14,741 nucleotides of DNA from Moraxella lacunata (GTDB lineage Bacteria > Pseudomonadota > Gammaproteobacteria > Pseudomonadales > Moraxellaceae): contig NZ_MXAN01000060.1 in assembly GCF_002027545.1 (NCBI RefSeq), forward strand, positions 1-14,741. Reading direction: 5' to 3'. Position numbers and translations under genes: made by a program. This document shows, one piece after another, positions 1 through 7,470 of this stretch (positions are counted from its first letter, which is position 1; every line of letters starts with the position of its first letter). Below the pieces are notes generated by a model. The model did no database searches. It was not told where the DNA came from and saw nothing but the letters and a program-made list of their open reading frames with translations.

Positions 1-40
1 ATTTGGGGGTCGGTTCAAAATACGCCCCTTTTATTGCCAT
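1..40 (-). CDS. Start of an unidentified downstream gene, coupled to hisF (partial)
   Basis: An ATG overlaps the hisF stop codon (TGATG arrangement) and the frame stays open to the window edge, giving [13 protein letters not shown]. The one-base overlap suggests translational coupling and membership of the his operon. In E. coli the next gene would be hisIE, but these 13 residues do not resemble the start of HisI that I know. No ribosome-binding site of its own is visible. It could also be a chance open frame. I cannot assign a function. Confidence 0.35.
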   Translation of the reverse strand, partial: MAIKGAYFEPTPK

Positions 41-822
41 CAAACAGGACGCACCGCAATGCCCTTATCTTTCAAATACGCCTTTAACTCACCCACGTCA
101 ATCATGCCCTTATGGAACACGCTTGCCGCCAATGCCCCATCAATGTCAATGTTAAACACGTCATAAAAATGGCTCATCTGCCCTGCTCCGCCTGAGGCGA
201 TGAGTGGCACGGTGCAGTGGGCTTTGACAAGGGCAAGCTGAGTCAAATCATAACCTTGTCGTACGCCATCTTGGTTCATCATGTTCAGCACAATCTCTCC
301 TGCCCCACGGGCTTGCACTTCTTTAACCCAATCGATGACTTGCCATTGGGTTTTGCGAGTTTTGGTTTCATCGCCTGTATATTGATTGACCCAGTAGGTG
401 TCGGTGCTGTCATCGTACCAACTGTCAATGCCCACCACCACCGCTTGCACGCCAAACCGCTTGGCAAGACAGCTGATAAAGTCAGGATTTTCAAGGGCAG
501 GCGAGTTGATTGACACCTTGTCCGCCCCATAATTAAACAGCGTCTCAGCGTCCGTGAGCGTGCGAATGCCCCCCGCCGCACAAAAAGGAATGTCAATGAC
601 CTGTGCCACTCGCTCCACCCACGATTTGTCCACCGTGCGACCGTCCGATGAAGCAGTAATGTCATAAAACACGAGCTCGTCCACGCCCACATCGGCATAG
701 CGTTTGGCAAGCTCTACAATATCGCCAATGGTCTCATGATTGCGAAATTGCACGCCCTTGACCACTTGCCCGTCCTTGACATCAAGGCAAGCGATGATTC
801 TTTTGGTTAGGCTCGTTAGCAT
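40..822 (-). CDS. hisF: Imidazole glycerol phosphate synthase, cyclase subunit HisF
   Basis: HisF is the cytoplasmic (beta/alpha)8-barrel cyclase subunit. It uses ammonia delivered by HisH to convert PRFAR into imidazole glycerol phosphate plus AICAR. The 260-residue protein matches the family almost end to end and is two residues longer than the E. coli protein as I remember it. Catalytic aspartates are visible at D14 ([13 protein letters not shown]) and D133 ([11 protein letters not shown]). Phosphate-binding glycine motifs are CAAGGI (81-86) and ASGGAG. The ATG overlaps the end of hisA by seven bases and has an AAGGGG ribosome-binding site inside hisA, so HisF is probably coupled to HisA. 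Its base composition is clearly more GC-rich than hisA, hisH and hisB next door (a sampled line at 601-660 is about 58% GC). Confidence 0.97.
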   Translation of the reverse strand: MLTSLTKRIIACLDVKDGQVVKGVQFRNHETIGDIVELAKRYADVGVDELVFYDITASSDGRTVDKSWVERVAQVIDIPFCAAGGIRTLTDAETLFNYGADKVSINSPALENPDFISCLAKRFGVQAVVVGIDSWYDDSTDTYWVNQYTGDETKTRKTQWQVIDWVKEVQARGAGEIVLNMMNQDGVRQGYDLTQLALVKAHCTVPLIASGGAGQMSHFYDVFNIDIDGALAASVFHKGMIDVGELKAYLKDKGIAVRPV

Positions 823-1550
823 TGTATCGCCCCTTTCAAATCCACCTTGCCTTCTAATAACGCACGCCCCACGATAATGCCAAAAACGTTGGTTTGTTTT
901 ATGGCTTTAATGTCATCAAGACTGCCAATTCCGCCTGATGATTGGATATTAAGCGTGGGATATTGCTTGGTTAGGTTTTGATATAATGCCACATTACTGC
1001 CTGATAATGTGCCGTCTTTACTAATATCGGTGCAAAGAATATGGCTAAGACTGACTTCTAGATATTCATCAATAATCGCTTCTAATAATACACCGCTATT
1101 TTCTTGCCAACCGCTAATGGCAATAAAATTTTGATTATCAATGATATTCACATCAAGTGCCAAAACGAATTTATCAGCACCGTATTTTTTAAACCAATCT
1201 TTTACGGTGTCTTTTTGTTTGATTGCCATTGAGCCAATTACCACTCGTTTTGCCCCAATATCAAACAAGGCTTTTATTTCATCTTCGCTTCTAATACCGC
1301 CCCCCACTTGCACTTCGGCATTGGTAGATTTAATGATTTGTTCAATCAGGGTAATTTGGCGTTTCGTTGGGTCTTTTGCCCCTGTCAAATCCACAAGGTG
1401 CAAATAACTTGCCCCATCATTCACATATTCGGCAAATTTATCAATGGGATTATATGTATAAGTGGTTTGTTTGCCATAATCGCCTTGGTGTAAGCGTACC
1501 ACTTGCCCATCAATTAAATCAAGGGCGGGGATAATGATTGGTGTTGTCAT
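816..1550 (-). CDS. hisA: Phosphoribosylformimino-AICAR-phosphate isomerase HisA
   Basis: HisA performs the Amadori isomerisation of ProFAR to PRFAR, the step before HisHF. The 244-residue (beta/alpha)8 barrel is close to the usual 245. The start [24 protein letters not shown] is characteristic, with the general base D11. The second catalytic aspartate is D133 (VLALDVN), and glycine-rich phosphate sites are QVGGGIRS (81-88) and SSGGIGS. An AGGAAAA ribosome-binding site lies just before the ATG. It ends seven bases inside hisF. Upstream a 178-base spacer holding a palindromic repeat separates it from hisH, unusual inside an operon. It is more AT-rich than hisF (a sampled line is about 40% GC). 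Confidence 0.97.
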   Translation of the reverse strand: MTTPIIIPALDLIDGQVVRLHQGDYGKQTTYTYNPIDKFAEYVNDGASYLHLVDLTGAKDPTKRQITLIEQIIKSTNAEVQVGGGIRSEDEIKALFDIGAKRVVIGSMAIKQKDTVKDWFKKYGADKFVLALDVNIIDNQNFIAISGWQENSGVLLEAIIDEYLEVSLSHILCTDISKDGTLSGSNVALYQNLTKQYPTLNIQSSGGIGSLDDIKAIKQTNVFGIIVGRALLEGKVDLKGAIQC

Positions 1551-1586
1551 AAAATTTTCCTAATTTTTGAAATATTAGTTTGTTTT

Positions 1587-1703
1587 AAAAAGTATGCTAT
1601 AAGGAAAACCGTTCGTGGTGAGCCATGCCTGCCCATGACGGTTTTCCTTGACATCCTTCGACAAGCTCAGGGCGAACGGAAAACCTAGTTTGGCATACTT
1701 TTT
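1587..1703. repeat. Palindromic MITE-like repeat between hisH and hisA
   Basis: A 117-base unit is bounded by a perfect 11-base inverted repeat, AAAAAGTATGC (1587-1597) and GCATACTTTTT (1693-1703). Inside lies a second inverted repeat, GGAAAACCGT (1603-1612) with ACGGTTTTCC (1637-1646). On the right side is the string CCTTCGACAAGCTCAGG, a widely dispersed bacterial repeat motif known to me from other genomes, and CCGTTCG/CGAACGG form a further pair. No protein is encoded. It most resembles a small non-autonomous mobile repeat. Transcribed within the operon, it would fold into a large hairpin and might affect processing or stability. Confidence 0.6.
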
Positions 1704-1728
1704 GGGCTACTGTCTAATTTAAGTGGCT

Positions 1729-2331
1729 TTAAATATTTTCAATAAAATTTTGCAATAATCTTGCCCCAATTTTACCTGATTTTTCGGGGTGAAATTGCAT
1801 GCCATAAAAATTATCTTTTTGTACCATCGCACTAAATGGCGTGCCATAATCACAAGTGGCAATGGTATAGTCATTTACTGCCATCGCATAACTGTGAACA
1901 AAATAAACAAAATCGCCATTTTTAATACCATCAAATAAGGGGTGCGATATGTCATCAAAATAAATTTTATTCCAGCCCATGTGCGGTAAGGGTAAATTAC
2001 CCACGTCTAATTTTTGGGTATGATTGGGGATAAGATTTAGGGTGCTGATATTATGCGTTTGGCTTTCGGCAGAATACTCGCCCAATAATTGCATTCCTAA
2101 GCAAATACCAAGCAGGGGCTTATTGATTTGGCGAATGATAGGAATTAATCCTTTTTTATTCATCTCATTTATGGCAAACTCTGCCGTTCCCACACCTGGT
2201 AAGATAAGTTTGTCGGCGGATAATATCTCATCGGCATTGTCCGAGATAATGGGCGTGATACCTAGCCGTTCAATGGCGAATTTGACTGACGTTAAATTGG
2301 CACACCCTGTATCAATGATGACTAATTTCAT
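1729..2331 (-). CDS. hisH: Imidazole glycerol phosphate synthase, glutaminase subunit HisH
   Basis: HisH is a class I glutamine amidotransferase that hydrolyses glutamine and passes ammonia to its partner HisF. The 200-residue length is typical. The catalytic triad is visible: C77 in GICLGMQLL, with H181 and E183 in FHPEKS. The oxyanion-strand motif LPGVG is at 44-48. A clean AAGGA site sits six bases before the ATG. Only 18 bases separate it from hisB upstream, so the two are surely co-transcribed. The gene is AT-rich relative to hisF (a sampled line is about 43% GC), like hisB and hisA. Confidence 0.97.
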   Translation of the reverse strand: MKLVIIDTGCANLTSVKFAIERLGITPIISDNADEILSADKLILPGVGTAEFAINEMNKKGLIPIIRQINKPLLGICLGMQLLGEYSAESQTHNISTLNLIPNHTQKLDVGNLPLPHMGWNKIYFDDISHPLFDGIKNGDFVYFVHSYAMAVNDYTIATCDYGTPFSAMVQKDNFYGMQFHPEKSGKIGARLLQNFIENI

Positions 2332-2349
2332 AAAAAATCCTTATAAACT

Positions 2350-3438
2350 TTATAATAAACCCTTAGAGCTTGGCAATTCATTACCTTCAATTTTAATACA
2401 TTGACGCAAAGTCCTACCAAATACTTTAAATAAACTCTCTATTTTGTGATGGTCATTATCGCCTTTGACTTTTAAATGTAAAGTCGCCCCCATCGCCACG
2501 GCTAATGAAAAAAAGAAATGTTCGGTCAATTCGGTGCTAAAATCACCCACTTTTTCTCGTTTAAATTTGCCTTTAAATTTTAAAAAAGGTCTATTAGATA
2601 AATCCATTGTGCATTCGGCTCGGCATTCGTCCATCGGTAGCACAAAACCAAAGCGGGCAATGCCTTTTTTGTCGCCAATGGCTTGTTTTAGAGCTTGCCC
2701 TAAGGCAATGGCAACGTCTTCTACCGAGTGGTGTTCGTCTATCCACAAATCGCCTTGGCAATTTACGCTCATTTTAAATCCGCCATGCGTGGCAATTTGG
2801 TCTAGCATATGGTCAAAAAAGCCAATGCCCGTGCTAATCTCATTAACCCCTGTCTCGTCCAGACATACCTTGACGGATATATCAGTCTCTTTGGTTTTTC
2901 TTTTAATCTCGCCAATGCGTTTTTCACGCTCGCCAATATTGGTAACAGGCTCTTTTAAGAGCTTTTCGGTAATGAGTTCCCAATTTAGATTATCGGGGCT
3001 GTATTTTAATCCGACAATACCCAAATTTTTGGCAAGTTCAATGTCGGTGTCTCTGTCGCCAATGACAAAACTGTCATTTTTATCAAATAAATTGTTATTG
3101 ATATACTCACTCAAAAGAGCGGTATTGGGCTTTCGGCAATCGCAATTATCTTCTTTAAAATGCGGACAAATTAAAATATCATCAAAGATGATGCCTTGCG
3201 AATTAAAAATATCCAGCATGGCGTTATGCGGTTTGTCAAAAGTTTCTTGAGGGAAACTCTCCGTACCTAAGCCGTCTTGATTGGACACCATCACAAGGCG
3301 GTATTTTTTTTGTAATGCCAATAGGGCAACAATTACGCCTTTTTCTAATTTTAATTTTTCTAGGCTGTCAATTTGAAAATCGGTTTTTGGTTCGTCAATG
3401 AGTGTGCCGTCTCGGTCAATAAATAATGTGGGTTTCAT
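2350..3438 (-). CDS. hisB: Bifunctional histidinol-phosphatase / imidazoleglycerol-phosphate dehydratase HisB
   Basis: This is the fused enzyme for two separate steps: dehydration of imidazole glycerol phosphate and dephosphorylation of histidinol phosphate. Residues 1-165 form a HAD/DDDD phosphatase with nucleophile motif FIDRDGT (D8, D10) and a zinc site C91-x-H93...C99-x-C101. A charged linker follows (about 165-182). Residues 183-362 form the dehydratase with metal-binding motifs DEHHSVED (234-241) and DNDHH (327-331). At 362 residues it is slightly longer than the E. coli fusion as I remember it. An AAAGGTAA site precedes the ATG. The fused form is typical of Enterobacterales and Pasteurellaceae; as far as I know, Pseudomonas and Acinetobacter have a stand-alone dehydratase, so it is notable in a Moraxella-like genome. 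Confidence 0.97.
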   Translation of the reverse strand: MKPTLFIDRDGTLIDEPKTDFQIDSLEKLKLEKGVIVALLALQKKYRLVMVSNQDGLGTESFPQETFDKPHNAMLDIFNSQGIIFDDILICPHFKEDNCDCRKPNTALLSEYINNNLFDKNDSFVIGDRDTDIELAKNLGIVGLKYSPDNLNWELITEKLLKEPVTNIGEREKRIGEIKRKTKETDISVKVCLDETGVNEISTGIGFFDHMLDQIATHGGFKMSVNCQGDLWIDEHHSVEDVAIALGQALKQAIGDKKGIARFGFVLPMDECRAECTMDLSNRPFLKFKGKFKREKVGDFSTELTEHFFFSLAVAMGATLHLKVKGDNDHHKIESLFKVFGRTLRQCIKIEGNELPSSKGLL

Positions 3439-3487
3439 AAATTACCTTTTATAAAATGGGGTTAAAGTGGTATATAGCCAAAGAACC

Positions 3488-3571
3488 CAAAAATTTGATA
3501 CCTTTTGTAAGGGCGAATTGCAATTCGCCCCTACGGATTGATGATGATTTGTTTAAAAAGTATCAATTTTG
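3488..3571. repeat. Palindromic repeat between hisB and hisC
   Basis: The centre is a perfect 20-base palindrome, GGGCGAATTGCAATTCGCCC (3511-3530), extended to 28 bases (3507-3534) with one mismatch. It is flanked by the imperfect inverted pair TTGATAC (3495-3501) and GTATCAA (3560-3566) next to T/A runs. Its right edge, TTTAAAAAGTAT, matches the left edge of the repeat at 1587, suggesting related elements. It fills most of the 144-base spacer and encodes no protein. Confidence 0.55.
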
Positions 3572-3582
3572 ACATTCTTTAA

Positions 3583-4641
3583 TTAAAGTGTTTTTAATGC
3601 GTCAATCACCGCTTGATTTTCGTCTTGCGTGCCGATACTGATACGAATACAATCGGCAAGATTTAAGGCGGTGGTTTGATTGCGTAGGATAATGCCCGTC
3701 TCCCAGAGCTTATCAAATACCGCTTGTCCTGATTGGATTTGATTGTCAAATTTGACCAAAATAAAATTGGCAGAGCTTGGATAAATCGCTTTGACAATCG
3801 GCAAGGATTCTAATTCACGCACAAGCCACGCTTTATTATCAAGGGTGGTTTTGACGTGTGTTTGCATTTGTCCGATACCGTCATCGCTAAGAGCAGTGGT
3901 GGCGATAAGGGCGGTGGGGGCAGGGATAGGATAGGGGGCGATGATTTTTTGCATGGCACTGATGATTTGGCTATTGGCTAGGGCAAAACCACAGCGAATC
4001 CCCGCCAGTCCAAAGGCTTTTGAGAGCGTGCGAACGATGATAAGATTGTCAAAATTATCAAGCTCACGGGCAAACGACTTATCCACACAAAAATCAATAT
4101 ACGCTTCGTCCAACGCCACAATCGCCCTATCTTTTGTCATAGCCAGCAGGGCAAGAATGTCGTCACGAGCGAGCAGGTTACCTGTGGGGTTGTTGGGACT
4201 GCATATGAATATGACTTTTGTACTGTTAAGATTTGTCTCAATTTGGGGTAAATCCAGATTAAAATCGGCTGTCAAAGGCACGGTTTTGGCGAGAATGTCA
4301 AAGGTGGCACTACTGACGGCATACATGCCATAAGTGGGCGGACAATATAGCACGCTGTCGGTGGGATTGCAAAAAGTGCGAATGATAAGTTCAATGGCTT
4401 CATCGCCTCCACGAGTGGCAAGCACTTGATTGGGATGAACACCTGCATGGTTGGCATAACGAAGGATGACCTCATCAGGTTGTGGCTTAGGGTAGCGGTT
4501 TAGGCTGTCAAGTCCTAAGGCATTTGGTGATGTGGGGCATTCGTTGGCATTTAGCCAAATGGTGCCATCTCCGCCAATTTTGCGAGCGGACTGATAAGGG
4601 GTCAGCTCTTGAACGGATGATTTTATTAGGTGGGTAATCAT
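3583..4641 (-). CDS. hisC: Histidinol-phosphate aminotransferase HisC
   Basis: HisC is a PLP-dependent class II aminotransferase that moves an amino group from glutamate to imidazole acetol phosphate. The 352 residues match the family throughout. Key features are the PLP lysine K208 in RTLSKAFGLAGIRCGF, SPNNPTG at 148-154, DEAYIDF at 178-184 and the substrate-carboxylate arginine R333 in IRISIGT. The start LTPYQSARKIGGDGTIWLNANE and the PPTYGMY segment (101-107) are of the enterobacterial HisC kind. An AAGGAG ribosome-binding site lies just upstream of the ATG. Spacers of 126 bases (to hisD) and 144 bases (to hisB) are long for an operon. Confidence 0.97.
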   Translation of the reverse strand: MITHLIKSSVQELTPYQSARKIGGDGTIWLNANECPTSPNALGLDSLNRYPKPQPDEVILRYANHAGVHPNQVLATRGGDEAIELIIRTFCNPTDSVLYCPPTYGMYAVSSATFDILAKTVPLTADFNLDLPQIETNLNSTKVIFICSPNNPTGNLLARDDILALLAMTKDRAIVALDEAYIDFCVDKSFARELDNFDNLIIVRTLSKAFGLAGIRCGFALANSQIISAMQKIIAPYPIPAPTALIATTALSDDGIGQMQTHVKTTLDNKAWLVRELESLPIVKAIYPSSANFILVKFDNQIQSGQAVFDKLWETGIILRNQTTALNLADCIRISIGTQDENQAVIDALKTL

Positions 4642-4767
4642 GGGGGTTCTCCTTGATGTTAAAATCTGTTTTTGGTTACTGATAAATCATTTAATCCATT
4701 GATGATGTTAAAATTATTCAAATCATGTGGTTGCATTGCAATTGCCCCATGTTTATTTTGATGAATT

Positions 4768-6051
4768 TTATGATTTTAGCTCATCAATACGTACCGTTAC
4801 TGCCAGTTTGTGTGCGTCCAACTGTTCAGCTTGTGCCATGGCCTGTACGGTGGGGGCAAGTGCTAAAAACCCTGATGGATGAAGCTCTTGTACGGTCATA
4901 CGCTTATAAAAATCAGCAAGCCCAAGCGATGACTGCGTGCGAGCAAAGCCATAGGTTGGCAAAACGTGGTTGGTGCCACTGGCATAGTCGCCCATGCTCT
5001 CAGGGCTATACGCCCCCAAAAATACCGAGCCTGCGTGTGTGATGTCATCTAGGCACGCCCTAGGGTTTTGGGTGTTGATGATGAGATGTTCTGGGGCGTA
5101 AATGTTTGAAATATCAATACATTGTGCCAAATCGTCCGCAATGATGATACGGCTTTTGGCAAGGGCAAGGCGTGCGGTGTCGGCTCGGGATAATAATGCC
5201 AATTGGCGGTCAATCTCGCCCGATACCTTATCGGCTAGGGCTTGGCTTGGCGTTACCAAGATGACTTGGCTGTCCGCTCCGTGTTCGGCTTGGGACAGTA
5301 GGTCGCTTGCCACAAAGGCAGGATTGGCAAATTCATCGGCAATCACAAGCACTTCGGACGGGCCTGCTGGCATATCAATGGCAACACCGTCTGCCAGCAC
5401 TTGGCATTTGGCTTCGGTAACATAGGCGTTGCCTGGCCCAAAGATTTTATCCACTTTGGTTACACTGTCCGTGCCGTATGCCATGGCAAATACCGCCCCT
5501 GCTCCGCCAATGGCGTACACCGTGTCAATGCCACACAGTTTGGCGGTGTAGAGCGTCTCGTTGCTGATTGGGGCAGGCGAGCAAAGGACGATTTGGCGAC
5601 ACCCTGCGATTTTGGCAGGTATGGCAAGCATCAGCACCGTTGAAAATAAGGGAGCAGTACCGCCGGGGATATATAACCCCACGCTGTCAATGGGGCGAGT
5701 GATGACCTGACAACGCACGCCTGTCATCGTCTGGGTGTCAATGGGGGTGGGGATTTGGGCGGTGTGAAAGGCGTGAATGTTGTTATAAGCGGTCTGTATG
5801 GCAGATTTTAGGGTGTCGCTCACCTGCTCGCTTGCCTTGTCAATGTCGGCTTGGGCGACTTGTAGGGCGGTAAGCTCGGTGTTGTCAAAGCGTTTGGCAA
5901 AGTCAAATAACGCCTTGTCGCCATCGGTTAGCACCGCCTTTTTAATGGCTTGTACTTGCTCGGTTAGGCTGTCTTGGACGGTTTGGGTGGGGCGGGCTAG
6001 GGCGTTTTGTTGCTCGCTTGGGTCTAGGCTGTTCCAAAGTAGGGTTTGCAT
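4768..6051 (-). CDS. hisD: Histidinol dehydrogenase HisD
   Basis: HisD is a zinc- and NAD-dependent homodimeric enzyme that oxidises L-histidinol to L-histidine in two steps, ending the pathway. The protein has 427 residues (E. coli about 434). All catalytic positions are present with a constant offset of five from E. coli numbering: zinc ligands Q254, H257, D355 and H414, and catalytic E321-H322 in YAPEHL. Other signatures are IPGG (128-131), [14 protein letters not shown] (202-215) and [14 protein letters not shown] (226-239). The ribosome-binding site is modest (AAGAG). It is one of the more GC-rich genes of the operon (a sampled line is about 57% GC). Confidence 0.97.
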   Translation of the reverse strand: MQTLLWNSLDPSEQQNALARPTQTVQDSLTEQVQAIKKAVLTDGDKALFDFAKRFDNTELTALQVAQADIDKASEQVSDTLKSAIQTAYNNIHAFHTAQIPTPIDTQTMTGVRCQVITRPIDSVGLYIPGGTAPLFSTVLMLAIPAKIAGCRQIVLCSPAPISNETLYTAKLCGIDTVYAIGGAGAVFAMAYGTDSVTKVDKIFGPGNAYVTEAKCQVLADGVAIDMPAGPSEVLVIADEFANPAFVASDLLSQAEHGADSQVILVTPSQALADKVSGEIDRQLALLSRADTARLALAKSRIIIADDLAQCIDISNIYAPEHLIINTQNPRACLDDITHAGSVFLGAYSPESMGDYASGTNHVLPTYGFARTQSSLGLADFYKRMTVQELHPSGFLALAPTVQAMAQAEQLDAHKLAVTVRIDELKS

Positions 6052-6130
6052 GGCTTGTCTCTTTTGTTTGGGGCTGTGCGTTGGGTGTAAAAATACGCCT
6101 TTTGTTAATCAATAAATGTTATAGGTATTG

Positions 6131-6230
6131 TTCAATTAAATGTATTCAAAATTGAACGTGTAGGGGCAATTTATTCGCCCAACAATCAACACGTTATCTT
6201 TATCACAGGGCAAATGTAATTTGACCCTAC
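6131..6230. repeat. Cluster of short inverted repeats between hisD and hisG
   Basis: Several short inverted repeats lie in the 228-base spacer. TTCAATT (6131-6137) pairs with AATTGAA (6150-6156), and AACGTGT (6155-6161) pairs with ACACGTT (6189-6195). GTAGGG (6160-6165) pairs with CCCTAC (6225-6230). Two sub-copies share a TAGGGGC-type edge (6161-6180 and 6206-6229), and both resemble a degenerate form of the palindrome at 3507-3534. I see no coding frame here. Confidence 0.45.
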
Positions 6231-6279
6231 AAATCTGTCCAAAGGTATGGCTAATTAACAATACCATATTATAAAGCAA

Positions 6280-7170
6280 TCAAATCATCATCTTTTCAAT
6301 CGGCAATACCAAAATAGAGCTGGCTCCGACTGTTTTTAGGGCTTCCATCGTCTCCCAAAATAGGGTCTCTTGGCTGACGATATGCACCGCCACTTTACCA
6401 TCATCGTTGGCAAGCGGTAAAATGGTGGGGTTTTCTACCCCTGGTAAGAGCTTGATGATGTCATCAAGTTTGTCTTTTGGGGCGTGTAGCATGATGTATT
6501 TGCTTTCACGAGCCTGCTCCACGCCTGTCATGCGAGTGAGTAGCTTATCCACTAGGGCTTGTTTGTCGGCAGGTAGGGGGTCGCTTTTTTGGATAAGGCA
6601 GGCTTTTGAGCGGAAAATCACGTCCACTTCTTTTAGCCCGTTGGCTTCTAAGGTTGCCCCGCTTGACACCAAATCACAAATGGCGGACGCAATCCCTGCA
6701 CTGGGGGCGACTTCTACCGAGCCTGTGAGCAGGCAGTTTTTGAAGGGTATGCCTTGACTGTCCATATAGCGTTTTAAAAGATAAGGGTAGCTTGTGGCGA
6801 TACGCTGATTGGCAAGGCTACTAAGTCCTTGATATTCAGTATCTTTTGGTACAGCAAGCGACAGACGGCATTCACCGAAGTCTAATACTTTTAGTTTCTT
6901 AAAAGATACCACCTGCCCACGACTGGCACGGTCAAGCTCGCACTCTTCTAGCACGTTTTCGCCCACAAAGCCCAAATCCGCCACGCCATCAAACACCAAA
7001 GCAGGAATGTCATCGTCTCGCACACGAAGCAGCTCAATGGCTTCGTTTTTGGCATAAACAATCAAGCGGTCTTTGTTGTGGTGAAACTTGATGCCACATG
7101 CCTTTAATAGGTCTTGGCAGTCTTGACTTAACCTGCCTGATTTTTGGATGGCAATTTTTAGACGATTCAT
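6280..7170 (-). CDS. hisG: ATP phosphoribosyltransferase HisG (long form)
   Basis: HisG condenses ATP with PRPP, the committed and feedback-controlled first step of histidine synthesis. The length of about 296 residues identifies the long, hexameric form. The catalytic domain fills roughly the first 220 residues, with [20 protein letters not shown] near 48-67 and the PRPP-binding loop [11 protein letters not shown] near 166-176. A C-terminal ACT-like regulatory domain ends [18 protein letters not shown]. Short-form HisG, which needs HisZ, is excluded. Two adjacent ATGs exist. The AAGGA at 7177-7181 is six bases from the second ATG (7170) but only three from the first (7173), so I chose 7170. 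It is the first structural gene after the attenuator. Confidence 0.96.
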   Translation of the reverse strand: MNRLKIAIQKSGRLSQDCQDLLKACGIKFHHNKDRLIVYAKNEAIELLRVRDDDIPALVFDGVADLGFVGENVLEECELDRASRGQVVSFKKLKVLDFGECRLSLAVPKDTEYQGLSSLANQRIATSYPYLLKRYMDSQGIPFKNCLLTGSVEVAPSAGIASAICDLVSSGATLEANGLKEVDVIFRSKACLIQKSDPLPADKQALVDKLLTRMTGVEQARESKYIMLHAPKDKLDDIIKLLPGVENPTILPLANDDGKVAVHIVSQETLFWETMEALKTVGASSILVLPIEKMMI

Positions 7171-7197
7171 CATTTTTCCTTAAAATAAAAATTTGGC

Positions 7198-7230
7198 AAA
7201 TAAAAACCCCTGAAATCGCTTTCAAGGGTT
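7198..7230 (-). terminator. Intrinsic terminator of the his attenuator
   Basis: In the minus-strand transcript AACCCTTGAAA (7230-7220) pairs with TTTCAGGGGTT (7215-7205) in an 11-base stem with one G-U pair, closed by a GCGA tetraloop and followed by TTTATTT. This is a standard rho-independent terminator placed 28 bases before hisG, after the leader peptide. It is therefore an attenuator rather than the end of a gene. Confidence 0.9.
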
Positions 7231-7299
7231 GATACCGTCTTTTGTGCCATCGCCTTGAAAGTCTTTTTTCTTTCAAGCAAAACCACACGCCCAAAAGAA
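7198..7299 (-). promoter_or_regulatory. Histidine-operon attenuator RNA (alternative hairpins)
   Basis: Five segments can pair in exclusive ways in the minus-strand RNA. B (7299-7289, TTCTTTTGGGC) pairs with C (7278-7268, GCTTGAAAGAA) over 11 positions including three G-U pairs. C also pairs with D (8 bp, 7277-7270 with 7261-7254). D (7261-7253, CTTTCAAGG) pairs with E (7227-7219, CCTTGAAAG) in a perfect 9-bp antiterminator. E also pairs with F in the terminator. Segment B starts three bases after the leader stop codon. A ribosome that reaches the stop would cover B, giving C:D and then terminator E:F. A ribosome stalled at the His codons leaves B free, giving B:C, D:E and readthrough. The pairing is seen; the mechanism is inferred from known his attenuators. 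Confidence 0.88.
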
Positions 7300-7301
7300 T
7301 T

Positions 7302-7349
7302 TTAGGAATGATGGTGATGATGACGAGTGGCGATAACGGGGCAATTCAT
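7302..7349 (-). CDS. hisL: his operon leader peptide HisL
   Basis: The frame ATG...TAA encodes MNCPVIATRHHHHHS, 15 residues with five consecutive histidine codons (CAT CAT CAC CAT CAT) near the end. The E. coli his leader is also very short with a run of seven His. The ATG is about 31 bases after the predicted transcription start, and no strong ribosome-binding site is visible. Its stop codon is immediately followed by segment B of the attenuator, so stalling at the His run can be sensed as a shortage of charged tRNA-His. Its role is regulatory; the peptide itself probably has no other function. Confidence 0.92.
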   Translation of the reverse strand: MNCPVIATRHHHHHS

Positions 7350-7386
7350 GGTAAATAACATATAAAAAGTTTTGAATACAGGCGTT

Positions 7387-7415
7387 ATCATAAGGTATTT
7401 TTTGCTAAATGGCAA
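7387..7415 (-). promoter_or_regulatory. his operon promoter (sigma70 type)
   Basis: On the minus strand TTGCCA (7415-7410) and TATGAT (7392-7387) are separated by exactly 17 bases, each one mismatch from consensus. The expected start is near 7380, about 31 bases before hisL. It lies 55 bases past the stop of the preceding membrane-protein gene, so the his operon has its own promoter. Confidence 0.85.
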
Positions 7416-7470
7416 GCGTTATTTTTGCAAAATGTTTGGTATTTTTTAAATTGATAATAGGCATCATACG

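Noticed and set aside
285..710. 141-codon frame on the minus strand inside hisF
   Set aside because: It is a shifted frame of hisF, which matches its family from end to end.
2465..3250. 261-codon open frame on the plus strand opposite hisB
   Set aside because: It lies fully inside the strongly recognised hisB, shows no family features, and is Ser/Pro-rich as expected for the reverse of that gene.
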